A stretch of 64,000 nucleotides of DNA from Rhipicephalus microplus. Lineage: Eukaryota > Arthropoda > Arachnida > Ixodida > Ixodidae. Positions within the stretch are counted from its first letter, which is position 1. Every line of letters begins with the position of its first letter. Of the stretch, positions 34,741 through 45,889 are shown piece by piece. The notes below the pieces were generated by a model. The model searched no databases. It was not told where the DNA came from and saw nothing but the letters and a program-made list of their open reading frames with translations. The stretch lies in assembly GCF_043290135.1 (NCBI RefSeq), contig NC_134704.1, forward strand, positions 9,543,501-9,607,500, in the 5' to 3' direction. The position numbers and the translations under genes were made by a program.

Positions 34741-35423
34741 GAGCGAAATCTGTTACGAGATCAAAACTCTGGTCACGCGTGGCGCCGTAGTTGTCCACCG
34801 CCGCCGGTGTTCGTAACCGCTATCGCATATTAAGGAAGAAATAAAAACATCCTACCAAGGACACAGTCGGACTCGAACCCCGGTACGCTGCGTGCCAGTC
34901 CAGTATTCTAGCACTGAGCTATGCCGGTGCTTGGGACTTGTTCGCAATCTTGCTTTAGGCAGGCTTGATGTCTGAAAAGGCATCGCGTTTTTATGAGTAA
35001 TAAAGTGCTTTAAAACAGCGAAAGAACAATCAGTCGTCGCAGAATGTGAATAGCGTAACGATTGGGTCGTTCAATGCTCCAAACCATTACAAAAGCTTAT
35101 TTTTATTCACCTATCAATGCTGGCGCATACCCACTTCAGGCATAATTCCTCATCGTCGTCAGCCACTGCATGAAGAATCGGCACAAAATTCTTTCCAAGT
35201 GTTTAGTGGATGCAACGCTTCTCAGAAGAATGACAAAAAATAGTATAGCGAATGCTAGTATACTAACCAGAAGTATTATTATTAATGCCGTAGTGGGTAC
35301 CTGGCAAGTGTGCTCGGAGCAGTTACTAAATGAGTGTTTAGAAAAGGCTTTGAAAGGCCGCTCTTCTAGCTTTCGCTGTGACTGTGCGGCGCCTTCCGCG
35401 CAGGCCTGGAGTTTTTTTTTTTT
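34741..35423 (-). repeat. Repeat family X, copy 1 (internal tRNA-like module)
   Basis: About 680 bp, inverted relative to the copy at 40.1-41.06 kb and clearly homologous end to end. Examples are ATTGAACGACCCA, ACGACTGATTGTTCTTTC, CAAGTCCCAAGCACCGGC and GGACAACTACGGCGCC. On the minus strand it opens with an A run (35412-35423 region) and carries a tRNA-like module at about 34930-34860. The module has A-box ATAGCTCAGTGCTAG, B-box GGTTCGAGTCC and GCACCGG...GTGTCC ends, placed internally rather than at the 5' end. It ends at about AGATTTCGCTCTAAAA. This copy has no SINE at the site that is filled in copy 2. Confidence 0.8.
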
Positions 35424-35424
35424 A

Positions 35425-37210
35425 TAAAGCCTGCAAATATACTTGACGTAGTGAAATGGTGATAAAGTTCAATGCGCTTAGGTCGGAAAAAAAAGAATTG
35501 CTAAACTTTATGCGAATGCTTTCCTTCTGCAGGCAAAAGAGATAAAAGGTGAAAGTATCAGGCTATAAAAGGTTGAATGAGAAAAACTCGAACTGTCGTC
35601 ATGTGTAGTAATTCAACATTAACATTTCGGCTAATCGCTTTATGTATATGAAGGCGTTATTTGTGCTGATCTTGTAATGCATAGTGTTTAAGCCATCTAT
35701 GAAATGTTATGCACTGCTTGAAATTTGCATAAGTTATGTTTGTTTTACCTCCATTTGATGCATCTCTTATTATCTTATTAATGATGAACCGTGTAAACGA
35801 ATAACTACTTAGCAATATATTCAAAACAACATTCCACAAAGGTGTAAAGTTTGTCTTTTGAAGTAACTTGAAGCCACCACTGCCATTATTATTTGATATC
35901 ACGGGTTGTCGAATGGTGAAATCAATTCTGATTTCACGTAGTAAACAGCCGGTAATGACGCTGCTGATTAAAAGCCATGTTTTTCTCTGTCTAGTTGTGT
36001 GTAAGAGCGATGTGTATCGAGTATATATTTTTTACGTAGAGTGTGATCAGGTGGAGAAGGTCGTGTCTGCATGTGTTTGCACGCGCCTTCGTGTTCGTAT
36101 TTAAGTTTTTATATCAACTGTCATGACTCGTCGCCTGTATCCACCTAGAACGCCATTACGAGGCTATATTTTTTTCTGCCCACAATCTCCACGGTCATTC
36201 TACCCGCCATCTCATCCACTGCAGAGTATACCATGCAAGCGCATAAACGTGGTTAATGACCCTACTTTTTCATCATAAGTTTTCTTTCTCTCACTTACGT
36301 TAGTGCGGCAGAACATATCTGCTTTTTCCAGAACCCTAGTACCAAGCGAACTTGCGCATATCACTAACCATGATTAGAAAAGTTCTAAACCGCAACTTCG
36401 CATCTTGTGAACTGAGAACAATAGTCTGTCTTCCAGAAGTTTCTCGCATAACTTATAGCCCCTTCAGCTGAGTTGGGTCTGTAGCGAGAAACACCCTATT
36501 TACACGAGTTGATGGATCACGGATATCTCAAGTAGCGCCAACGCTCTGCATTATTTCTTGCGACACAGCCTCCTCGATTCACACACCAATGTTCTCCGGT
36601 ACTTTTTTTTACTGTCATCAGCTTTCAGACTGCAGTGGTCTACCGCGCGAAAAAAATTGAGGGGGGAAGGTTGTACGGGGAGCTTTTTCCTATTTCGGCT
36701 ATTGGCTATTCCAATTTTGTGGGAGCGCTTCTGAAGCTAGATTAAGATTGAAAAGAAGTTGAAGTGTCACGACCAGGAGTAGAGTGCTGCCAGAGCATAT
36801 ATATATATAGTGAGCGAATATCTGAAGCAAGACGTACTGAACCAACCGAAGTGGCGATACAGATATTAAAGGAAGCCTTTAAGAGCCATTTTTATTTCAG
36901 CACTCAGAAAACAAACAGTGCTGAAATAGATGAAATTTTTAGAGAAGTACCATCGAAGCTTACCTTTAATGACCCATTCTTGTAACATATACGTAGCCTG
37001 CGTCCATTCCAGCTCTATCACCGTGAAACGATTCATGAGCAGTTTAACTCAAAAACCACAATCATGCATGAAGTTGTAGCTATGTCGTAGTAAAAAAAAA
37101 GAATATATACATTTTGCCAGTGCCGTTTTGTTGAAAGCAAGTCGGTTTAATTTTTCTTGCTGATTTATCAATTACAACTGAAGCCTTCGTAAAATACAAG
37201 TGAGCTCACC
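35425..37210. other. Intergenic stretch
   Basis: A/T-rich sequence; short frames only (35657-35902, 35868-36104, 36764-36985) and no domain. Confidence 0.4.
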
Positions 37211-37217
37211 TTTGCGG

Positions 37218-37385
37218 AGGTCAGTGATCCGATCACGGCTGCAGCTGTCGCATTTCGGAGGCGGCAAAAAGCTAGAGGCCAGTCTACTGTGCGGTGTCAG
37301 AGCACTTTAACAGGCACGAGGCGGTCGAAGTTTCTGCAGCGCTCTACGACGGTGAGCCTCATATACATATCGTAGTTTGGATGCG
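37218..37385 (+). mobile_element. SINE, second subfamily, degraded
   Basis: Starts in a B-box-like GTGATCCGATCAC, then GCTGTCGCATTTCGGAGGC, AAGCTAGAGGCC, CTACTGTGCGGTGTCAGAGC and a degraded CGGTCGAAGTTTC with CTACGACGGTGAGCCTCATA. TACTGTGCGGTGTCAG replaces the GCTCAGATTTGGGTG of the Ruka-like copies and groups it with the copies at 55.5 and 57.7 kb. The 5' head is largely lost. Confidence 0.65.
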
Positions 37386-37389
37386 CAAT

Positions 37390-39365
37390 ACCGTGGATTA
37401 TTATTATTATTATTATTATCCCCTTAGGTCTTACTATAATTTTATCAGATCGTCCTTCAGCCGCTTACTGATCTTTTTGCGTACGACCATCAAAATTTCT
37501 TCCATTTAGAAAAAGCTGCGCTTACAGCTTCCACAGCACTGCACGCATTTAGCAACAGCCTGCACCCGTAAACGCGACTCTGCGATCTCAAGCATCCGTG
37601 CGTGAGTATCCAGAGTGCAGCTCTGGATACGCGCATGCCCGTCCGCGTCGACTGACGTTTCGCCGGAAGATGATGAAGTGTCGTCGTAGGCCCGTCTCGC
37701 AGAATATCGACACTGGGCGGTTTTAAGATGACCGCCTAATGGGAAAAAAATCCCGGCGTTCTGGAAAAGGACGGAAGCCGTTCTGACGACGCAGCTGCGC
37801 CCATTGTGTCTTATAGAACTTTCTTGGCCAACCCAGCGGAGGAAAACGCTGAGTGGATTTTGATCAGTTATACTGTTCACATCCGAGTAAACCAGTATTG
37901 TGTGCGCTCTGGTTCGGAGTGATCCGACTATTTCATCTTTACGAACTTATAGTAACGTTCTAAATGGTTTGGTTCGCTTCGGGTAAATGCGTTTTGCGGC
38001 AATTTCAGTTGAATAAAAGGTTTGCAAGTGGGAGATTTTTCATGGCCTTCACGAAATGTAAATATTATTTTAGAGCAAACATACTGATTATAGAAATAAA
38101 AGCATGTTTATTAATTGCATGTAAACAAAGAACGCCTTTCGCAGCATGCAGCACTGCCACATAGTTGATTGCTCTTTACTGGAAATTAGCTTTATCGTTT
38201 TCCCCCGTTTAAGCAAGATTGAGGTTCAAGGCTTCAGTATTTTATTCGTAGTGGCAATCAACTAGAAGAACCTACATAATCCTAATCGTGGGCTTAAGCT
38301 GTAGGCGAAAAAATGTACTGATAGAAGAAGGTCAATTCGTCTGTCATAAAATCTCACCCGAAATCTGGCTTTCTTGAAGAAATAAGTAAAGTTTGCAGCG
38401 CAGCTTGACACACACGCGTGTACATTAGCGGGAAAGCTTCGTTTCATGAATCACAAATAAATGCCCACTCATGTTTTCCCGAGTACATTGTGCGCACCCG
38501 GAACGCTTTTTACAGTGGTGAAATGTTGCGTATGAGTTAAGCTTTGATATCACAGCTGAGTGTTTCAACTGAGTTTCATACGATGTTCATTTTATGTATT
38601 TTGATAAAAATAAAAATAAACGAAATCATTGCTGTCAACGTAACTTGGCGACGGCTACCCCTTTCCACTTGATTGTTACAAATAAAGAATGAAAAACAAG
38701 ATAGCATATACACATATATAAAGTTGTACATAGGCGAGTCCAAAAGTTCTAACTTCGAGTAGATGAGAACAAAACAACTAGAAAACATTTATTATGGAAA
38801 CATTTGCAAAGATGTTTTTTTTGTTCTCATATATTGTCATCTACAATAATTGAGTGAGAAATGTTGATCGAGAGTTTTTTAGGCTCAGATAAGCCCAGAC
38901 AAGTCCAGATACGTTCAATCCCTATTGATAATATTGAAGTACGAATTTTCTTGCAAATATTTTACTGCAGAGGGAAAAAAAGCGAAGAACGGAAAAACTC
39001 AGTACAAAATTCAGCGATATGTTTTTGCGCATTGCAGAACTCGTTTCTCAGAGCTAATTTCGGCCTGTTGCCCTATTTTCAGATTCTGCGACTGATAAAA
39101 GAAGCACAGGAAACCTCCAAACCTGCAAGGTACGTGAAGTATTAGCCATTTTCATAACGTTTTATACTCAAGAACACTGCTTTGCGACCAGACAGCAATG
39201 TAACTACCCTTTTTTTTTTTTGTCAGAATGTTCGATTCTTATTCATGCAACAACAACTTGTTCTGTTAATGATTTTCTTAGCTAACATTTATTTATCTAA
39301 CAACGTTTGTATTGGCTTTTTATATGTATCACTGCCCTCTATTATGCCTCTGGCACTGAGAGTAA
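37390..39365. other. Intergenic stretch with a small ATT tract
   Basis: An ATT microsatellite of 8 units sits at 37397-37420. The 124-codon minus-strand frame at 37506-37880 has no recognisable domain. Confidence 0.4.
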
Positions 39366-39366
39366 T

Positions 39367-39371
39367 TCTAA

Positions 39372-39430
<59 letters not shown>

Positions 39431-39440
39431 AAATAAATAT
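39367..39440. repeat. AAAT microsatellite
   Basis: About 18 AAAT units with a minor interruption at the end. Confidence 0.95.
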
Positions 39441-39849
39441 TACACCCACCTCAGATCTCTTTGTCATCTCTTGACTAATAAAAAATGGATTAATGGTTGA
39501 GTCAGTCTGTTGGGTGATGTAGCTAGAGCACGGAGAAAGAATAGACCGTGAGCTAGGGTCACGACAAAAACCAGCTAGACTCGATGCCAGTACGCGCTTG
39601 CATTCCCCACCAGCTGAAATTAAAGCAAATCGGTCGACGCCATGCTGCCTTTTAAGCAACAATCGGTACTTCTGAGAACACTGCAGCAGAACGAGTGAAA
39701 CACTTTCTGCACCTGTCTACTCCTGCATGGCGTCGCTGACGCAACTTTCACGTGCAATCTGCTGCTGTGAGAGGTATGCAAACAGATAAAAGGAGTTTAT
39801 CTAAGCTTATCTAAGCTTTTGTGGTCAGTATAACCCAATGTATAGATAT

Positions 39850-39966
39850 ATATGTGGGGTTTAACGTCCCAAAACCACCATGTGATTTTGAGAGACGTCG
39901 TAGTGTAGGGCTCCGGAAATTTTGACCACCTGCGGTTCTTTAACGTGCACCCAATTCTAAGCACAC
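39850..39966 (-). mobile_element. Ruka-like SINE, 5'-truncated
   Basis: Minus-strand 3' half: GTGTGCTTAGAATTGGGTGC, ACGTTAAAGAACCGCAGGTG, CGGAGCCCTACACTACGACG, and the terminal GGTTTTGGGACGTTAAACCC with CACATATATATC. The tRNA-like head is absent. Confidence 0.88.
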
Positions 39967-40140
39967 GCAAGGCGTACAGTTTTATGAAACCTTATCAAGA
40001 CCGAAAAACATAATTTGTGTTTTTTCAAGTGTTCACACACCATGATGACGCAATCTTTATGTGTAGTCCCAATGGAAAGATTATAATCACAACTAACAGA
40101 CAGTGATGCCAAGGGAAGTGTAAGGGAAGCTATTAGCATA

Positions 40141-41056
40141 AAAAAAAAAGCGAGGCCTGTCCGGAAAGCCCAGCACAGTGACAGCGAAGCTAGAACAGTG
40201 GCCTTTCAGACTCTTTTCTAAACACTTATTGGGTAACTACTGCAAGCACACTTACTTGATACCCACTATGGCATGATTACTAAAAAAACTTTGCGTAGGA
40301 GGCCGGCATTCGCTATGTTATTTTTCGACATTCTTCTGAGAGCCCCGCCGCGGTGGTCTAGTGGCTAAGGTACTCGGCTGCTGACCCGTAGGTCGCGGGT
40401 TCGATTCCCGGCTGCGGCGGCTGCATTTCCGATGGAAGCGGAAATGTTGTAGGCCCGTGTGCTCAGATTTCGGTGCACGTTAAAGAACCCCAGGTGGTCG
40501 AAATTTCCGGAGCCCTCCACTACGGCGTCTCTATTCATATGGTGGTTTTAAGACGTTAAACCCCACATATCATCAACATTCTTCCGAGAAGCGTGGTATC
40601 CGCTAAGCACTTTCAAGGAATTTTGTGCCAATTGTTCATGCAGTGGCTCATGACGATAAGAAATTACGCCTGAAGTGGCTATGTGTCACAGTTAATAGGA
40701 AAACAAAAACAAGCTTTTTAATGGGTTGGCGCATTGAACGACCCACTCGTTACGCTATTCACATTCTGCAACGACTGATTGTTCTTTCACTGTTTTAAAA
40801 CGCTTTAGAAGTCGTATTGACGCGATTGCTTTGCCTACATCAAGCCTGCCTGAGGCAAGTTTACCAATAAGTCCCAAGCACCGGCGTGGCTCGTTGGCAA
40901 AATGCTGGGCTGGCACCCAGCGGACTCGGGTTCAAGCTCCACTGTGTCATCAGCGCTAGCTTTTTGTTTCTAATTTAGTGCGATGAGGCGGACAACTACG
41001 GCGCCGCGCATGATCCGAGTTTTAATCTCATAACAGCTTTTGCTGTAAAATTTGAT
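40141..41056 (+). repeat. Repeat family X, copy 2 (split by a SINE)
   Basis: Homologous to 34741-35423 in the opposite orientation. It starts at an A run (40140-40150) followed by GCGAGGCCTG and CAGCGAAGCTAGAA. After the SINE it continues with AAGCGTGGTATCC, and the tRNA-like module lies at 40880-40950 (A-box GTGGCTCGTTGGCA, B-box GGTTCAAGCTCC). It then has GCGGACAACTACGGCGCC and ends at AACAGCTTTTGCTGTAAAA. Excluding the SINE it is about 670 bp. The anticodon-arm region would need an 8-nt loop, so the module is tRNA-derived rather than a tRNA gene. Confidence 0.8.
40342..40575 (+). mobile_element. Full-length Ruka-like SINE
   Basis: The best copy in the window, about 233 bp. It has head GCCCCGCCGCGGTGGTCTAG with the A box (TGGTCTAGTGG, 40354-40364), B box GGTTCGATTCC (40398-40408), body GTAGGCCCGTGTGCTCAGAT and CCCCAGGTGGTCGAAATTTC, and 3' end AGACGTTAAACCCCACATAT. 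There is no poly-A tail. It is flanked by ACATTCTTCTGAGA (40328-40341) and ACATTCTTCCGAGA (40576-40589). The paralogous empty site is at 35220-35232. It presumably uses a LINE reverse transcriptase in trans; which one is unknown. Confidence 0.96.
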
Positions 41057-41059
41057 GGT

Positions 41060-42090
41060 CACACGTTCGGTTCCCGCCGGTGTCAAGTTATCTTTTAGTC
41101 CTCTCTTCTTGCTTCGCATTTACATTACAATTTCTTTAACATCAAACAAACTTACCTTGCCATCATTGTCTGTTGGTTACCGATATAACAGCGTGCAACA
41201 GAGCATGATCCTTTAAGTTTACTCTTTCTTCGCTCCCTTTCGAAGAAGGCATTTGTTTTATCTTGCCCTTCTTCTTTGCCAGTGTCTTTAGCTTTTTAGC
41301 TAATCGCTGAACTCTGTGAGAGTGGACGAGTAGGTGCAGTGTTCATATCCAGGTCCATGGTATTTGTACAGTACCGTGAAAGCTAATGAATTCTTAGAGG
41401 AAATCTCTCCGGAGGAACCATTAACGTGTACTCATCCTGCATCGCTGTCAATCTTGTCATTCGCTCTTGCATTACGAGCATAGGGGACGTGTAAAGCGCG
41501 GAATGACGAAGAATATTTTTAATGCGAGTTCACTACGATTGGTCCCAAAGTGCAGAATACGTATATGTTATAATCGATGTGGCCCGTTTTTTTTTTTTTT
41601 TGCTTCTAACAGTTTTCGTGAACGTAAAGAAAGGACAAACACGTTACAGAAATTGTGTGGTATGTATAGCATGAAGCTGCCCGAGTTGTAGACGTTATGC
41701 ATTTTTGGTATATCTGTTGAAAAAGCACGTATGGTGCTGCTGAGATAGAGAGAGAGGGAGAAGCTTTTGTTCATGCAGGCTGAACTCTGTGGCGAGAAAT
41801 GCATTGATCACATTCTGATAACCATTGCTGATGTACTGCGAGCGCGCAGTACAGAAACGAAAAGCAATTCAATTGCGGGGGCAATGCCCGGTTGCGTAAA
41901 GACGTTATAGTTGCTGTGGCATCGAAGGGGAAGAAAGAGGTGAGGGGTGTCTGTTTCTTTGTTTGTTTGTGTGAGTGTATGACATTGGCTGTTCAAGTCT
42001 GCAAACATGTGACTGTATTTGTTTCTTTTTTGTTCAGGGGCAATGTAGCTGGTGTTAAGGAGCGTTTATAATATTTTGCAATATTTACCT
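41060..42090. other. Intergenic stretch with poly-T
   Basis: A run of 15 T lies at about 41587-41601. GTTCGGTTCCCGCC near 41063 is B-box-like but stands alone. No gene is recognised. Confidence 0.4.
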
Positions 42091-42094
42091 ACAC

Positions 42095-42235
42095 CTACAA
42101 GATGAAGGGAGGACGACAGAGAAAGGTGAAGAAAATTCAGGGAGGTTGACGGGAAGAGATCTCTAGTTGGCTAACCTGTGCCTAGAATGAGCAATTCAGT
42201 ATTCGAAAAGAAAATAGGGTAGGAGCCCCTGAACT
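42095..42235 (-). repeat. Probable LINE 3'-UTR fragment
   Basis: On the minus strand this reads GGCACAGGTTAGCCAACTAG then GTCAACCTCCCTGAA and CCTTTCTC, a diverged version of the recurrent CT-tailed LINE 3' end. No coding remnant is attached. Confidence 0.4.
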
Positions 42236-42239
42236 CACC

Positions 42240-45200
42240 AGCAATTTCTTGCAGCTATGACAATGGTGAAGTATTATCCAGAAACATTATCCAAGCAGAG
42301 TCTATACCTGCAAGCTCTGCATTATTCAGCGAGGTAACCAAGCTCCTTTTTTTTTTTGGATTAAGCTGCGAGCTCTCTCGATGGCACCGGTCTGTTAATA
42401 AAATCATGCGGGACAGCCACGACTCTTTTATCCACGCCAGAACTATGGTGAGGCTTTGCGCGAGAGGGCTTTCATGCGCATGCTATTTTTGACTGCAACG
42501 TAAGCGGTTCTGTGAGTTGACACTATTTTCTGTGGCACATAGTTGATCCCACCAACTTGTCTATTAGCTTTGACACTACGGCGTGGTTTCAGTCATACAG
42601 TATAGACAGCAAACCATGCGTCCGACTGACTGACCTGCGCGCCCAGCCCCGAGCAGGTCCGCGCCCAGCCAAGCTAATTAGTTTGTTGGGGAGTCGGTGT
42701 GGAACGCCGACGTGCAGCCCGCTCACCTTCGGTGGCCTAATGGAACTGTGTTCTTCTTTTTTCCTCTCTGCATACCGACCTCTCGCCTCACACAGCGCTT
42801 TCTATTTAGGGCGTGGTCGTGACCGCTGTACGCAAACCTCGCTGAAACGCGTCGCTTGGAAGCCGCGAACTGAAGAATAAAACAAAGCATGTAAAGGTAG
42901 ACGACAGGTGTCTTTCTTATATGCAATACCACTGCTCTCTACGTTCTAATACATGTGCTACTTCAACTGTCTTGGCATTGTCTTGTGACATATTGTGGCT
43001 GGTTGTCATTCGATGATAACCGATTGTGTAGTTCTTAAAAACAAAGCTGGCTGACAGGAAGACTGTGTATTGCATGTTCGCATCGTACACTGCGCACTGT
43101 TCCAAATAATGGTCAATTATTCATGCGCCACCCAGATGCATTTTTTCATTAGATTTATAAGGCAACGCTATTAGCAAATTACAAACGCTACATTGCCTAT
43201 TCATAGAAATTTTTGTGTAGGGATAATTTCATGTGCTTAAGTTGACGTTTTTTTGCGTTTAATGTACTAGAACGTCGTTCTGTCTACTTAATGAACTCCT
43301 GTATGCTAAAACTACATATGCTAAATTAACACTCTTACAACTGTTCTTGTTATTCATTGAAAACATGATGAGTGTCTGCCGTTACAATTGCAAGTACATT
43401 CCTGCGTGAGGGTACGAGTAGAATGGTGGAGTGAAAGTCAAGAAGAAAAAGTATGCTTTATGTGGCACCAAACACGAACCCCGAGGCTCCTTTTGTTTTA
43501 CCGCCGCTACAAAACGACCTGTGTCGTTCTCACAGAGGCACCGCGTGTAAAAACAAGCCATCGTGAAAAACCTGTGCGACGAGATTTCACGCTCCGGAAG
43601 CATGCCAAAGAGGTGCGTGTACTGAGAGGCAACAAGAGAAAGAAAAAAGCATGCTTATCTTGTGCAGTACGACCCGCAGTTGCAACCTCGCTCAGTGAGC
43701 GCGTCTGGTGGCACCGAGACCGCAGTGAGCTGCTGTGTGAGAATTGATTGGAAGCGAGGTGGGAAGCGCAGCACCTGTCTAAAGAGAAGCGGCAAACCTA
43801 ACTCCGCTGCTTCGTTCTCCCATTCCATAAAGACCCCCTACGTCATCCACCCCGCGCCATAAGTGATCTTACTTTTTCGCTTGTTCAGCTCCGCAGCGTG
43901 TTCTCACAGTCCTGATTTACTTGATTCTTCCCTGCCACCCTCGTCGTGGGCTCAACCTCATATTTTCTCGATTCTCGCTCCTCCCTAACTTCTATTCCTT
44001 CTGTTTTATTTTCAAGCTTCATTTGATGGAACGTGCCGTTATCGACAGTCTCGTAGGTTTCCTGAACTCCGTGGGCCACGCAGAGTCTATACTAAGTTTC
44101 TGTTTCGCGAAATAGCAGCGAAGAAAAGGAACAAGGAATGATGTGGCAGGCGATCGCACACCCCGACAGAAATTATGGCTGGAAGAAAAGTTGCGCCCCT
44201 GTCTTTCTTTTGTTTTTCGGCGACATACAAGAAACACGCCCTGCAGCGGCGCGATTCCTTTCGCCAGACGCCGCAAACCCGCGAGCTCATTGCGTCCTTT
44301 TCTTTTTTCACCTGCCCTTCCGTGTCACCGACGAAAAACGTTCGCTACAACACCGGGCACAACACGCGCTCAATGAGAGGTGCGTGCTCTCGCCACTGAG
44401 CCGCATGGACGCGACTGCGAGCGCGAAGCTCCATGTATTATGTATGGACGCTCGTGTCGTTCTCGACGTTTCTCGCCGCTCCCATGGCGCCCGCTCTGCG
44501 GAGCGCCACTCGTGAAGCTCTTTCCTCCTCTCCCGCGTCAGCGGCACGAACACGTGTGAGATGTAGGAGAAAAGCAGCGCTCGTACATTTCGCATGACGT
44601 GTCGTTTCAGTTTGCGTTTCCAGCACGCGCGCGATTCTGCTCTGCCGCACGTATTCATCAGAAGGCGTGGTCTGGCGCGCCGGCCCTACAGACGTTTCTC
44701 TCGCTCTTTCTTCTCGTCACTTCAACGGGAACCTCTTTCAGTTGCTGCCCCGACGCCTGCAATTACGTCCCATCTGCATAAAAACACCCGCACGCTCCGC
44801 GTCTATTCGTAATGAAAGAATCGACGTCTGACGCTAGTGTCCGAGAAGTGAATACCATCTGAGAGAAAAAAAAAGCACTGAGAATGGATAGCAGTAGTGA
44901 GTTCATGGCTCAATATTTTAAAATAATCAACTGCTCTGAACGAAATAGCAATATTTCTCACCTAGGTCTCTATCATGATGTGTTCCGTTCTTTTCGTGCT
45001 AATAAAATTTGTCGTACATCTAGAGCGACCCGCTCAACCAGCAGCTCCACCGTGATATTGTAAGTTTTTTTTTTTCGAATTTTGCATAAGGCAACGCGGA
45101 CGCAGCTAACAAAAAAAAAAACACCGTCGGGAGGACAAAAAAATGTGTAAATTGCCGCCTACGCAACAGGCTTGAATGGAAGTGAGGAATTTTCGGTAGC

Positions 45201-45335
45201 CTGTTTTATACGGCATTTTAGTGAAGCTGAGTTAATTGTCTTAGTTCGTCAAACTGGACTTCCTGTAAAATGCAACATGTGCAGTGTTTTCGTGGCTTTT
45301 GTTGTAGACATATAAGCTCCCGGCATTGTCGACAC
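42240..45335. other. Intergenic stretch with mixed-composition ORF clutter
   Basis: Between 43.4 and 44.8 kb the base composition is more even and many overlapping frames occur on both strands (for example 43388-43747 plus, 44138-44515 plus, 44308-44658 minus). None has a domain, and the overlap on opposite strands is typical of noncoding CpG-rich DNA. Confidence 0.4.
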
Positions 45336-45339
45336 TTGA

Positions 45340-45452
45340 TTGATATGTGGGGTTTAACGTCCAAAAACCACCATATGATTATGAGAGACGCCGTAGTGGA
45401 GGGCTCCGGAAATTTCTACCATCTGGGGTTCTAAACGTGCATTCAAATCTGA
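45340..45452 (-). mobile_element. Ruka-like SINE fragment with repeated flank
   Basis: Minus-strand 3' half: TGCTCAGATTTGAATGCACG, CCCCAGATGGTAGAAATTTC, CACTACGGCGTCTCTCATAA, and terminal GGACGTTAAACCCCACATAT. CATTGTCGACACTT flanks it at 45324-45337. Two tandem CATTGTCGACRCTTA units follow on the right (45471-45500). The head is lost. Confidence 0.85.
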
Positions 45453-45740
45453 GCATATTAAAGAACCCGACATTGTCGACGCTTACATTGTCGACACTTA
45501 CAGCTACTGAAAGCATACACTAAACTGCACCTACGCATGCATGACAATGCAGTTCAAGCGTCCAACGTAATCTGAACAGCAACGACACATCGTTCAGAAT
45601 TGATGTAAAGAAAAAAAACAAATGTGCACATTGCAAAAAGAGAAAAAGAAAGCGTGAGTGTCAACATATGGAGACGCGCCATAGCGCATAGATGATGATC
45701 ATGTGTTGTGTTATTTCGCCTGTTTACCGGTATTTATAAA

Positions 45741-45885
45741 GACGAAAATGCCCAAAGCCCGTGTACTTAGATTTATATGCACGGTAAAAAAACCCAGATG
45801 GTCGAAATTCTCAGAGCCTTTCACAGCGGCGTCTTTCATAATCAGATCGTGGTTTTGAGAGATTAAACTCGAATAATATCATTAT
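45741..45885 (+). mobile_element. Old Ruka-like SINE fragment
   Basis: Diverged plus-strand 3' half: AAAGCCCGTGTACTTAGATT, CCCAGATGGTCGAAATTCTC, GCGGCGTCTTTCATAATC, GTGGTTTTGAGAGATTAAAC. Its many mismatches against the 40.3-kb copy make it one of the oldest insertions here. Confidence 0.75.
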
Positions 45886-45889
45886 TATG

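Noticed and set aside
40141..40150. Poly-A at the left end of family X as a retroposon tail
   Set aside because: It lies at the 5' side relative to the tRNA-like module, so it would be a tail only if the element were transcribed in the opposite direction. Left undecided.
40880..40955. tRNA gene
   Set aside because: A and B boxes are present, but the anticodon arm needs an 8-nt loop and the module is embedded in a repeat with a second, equally tRNA-like copy at 34.9 kb.
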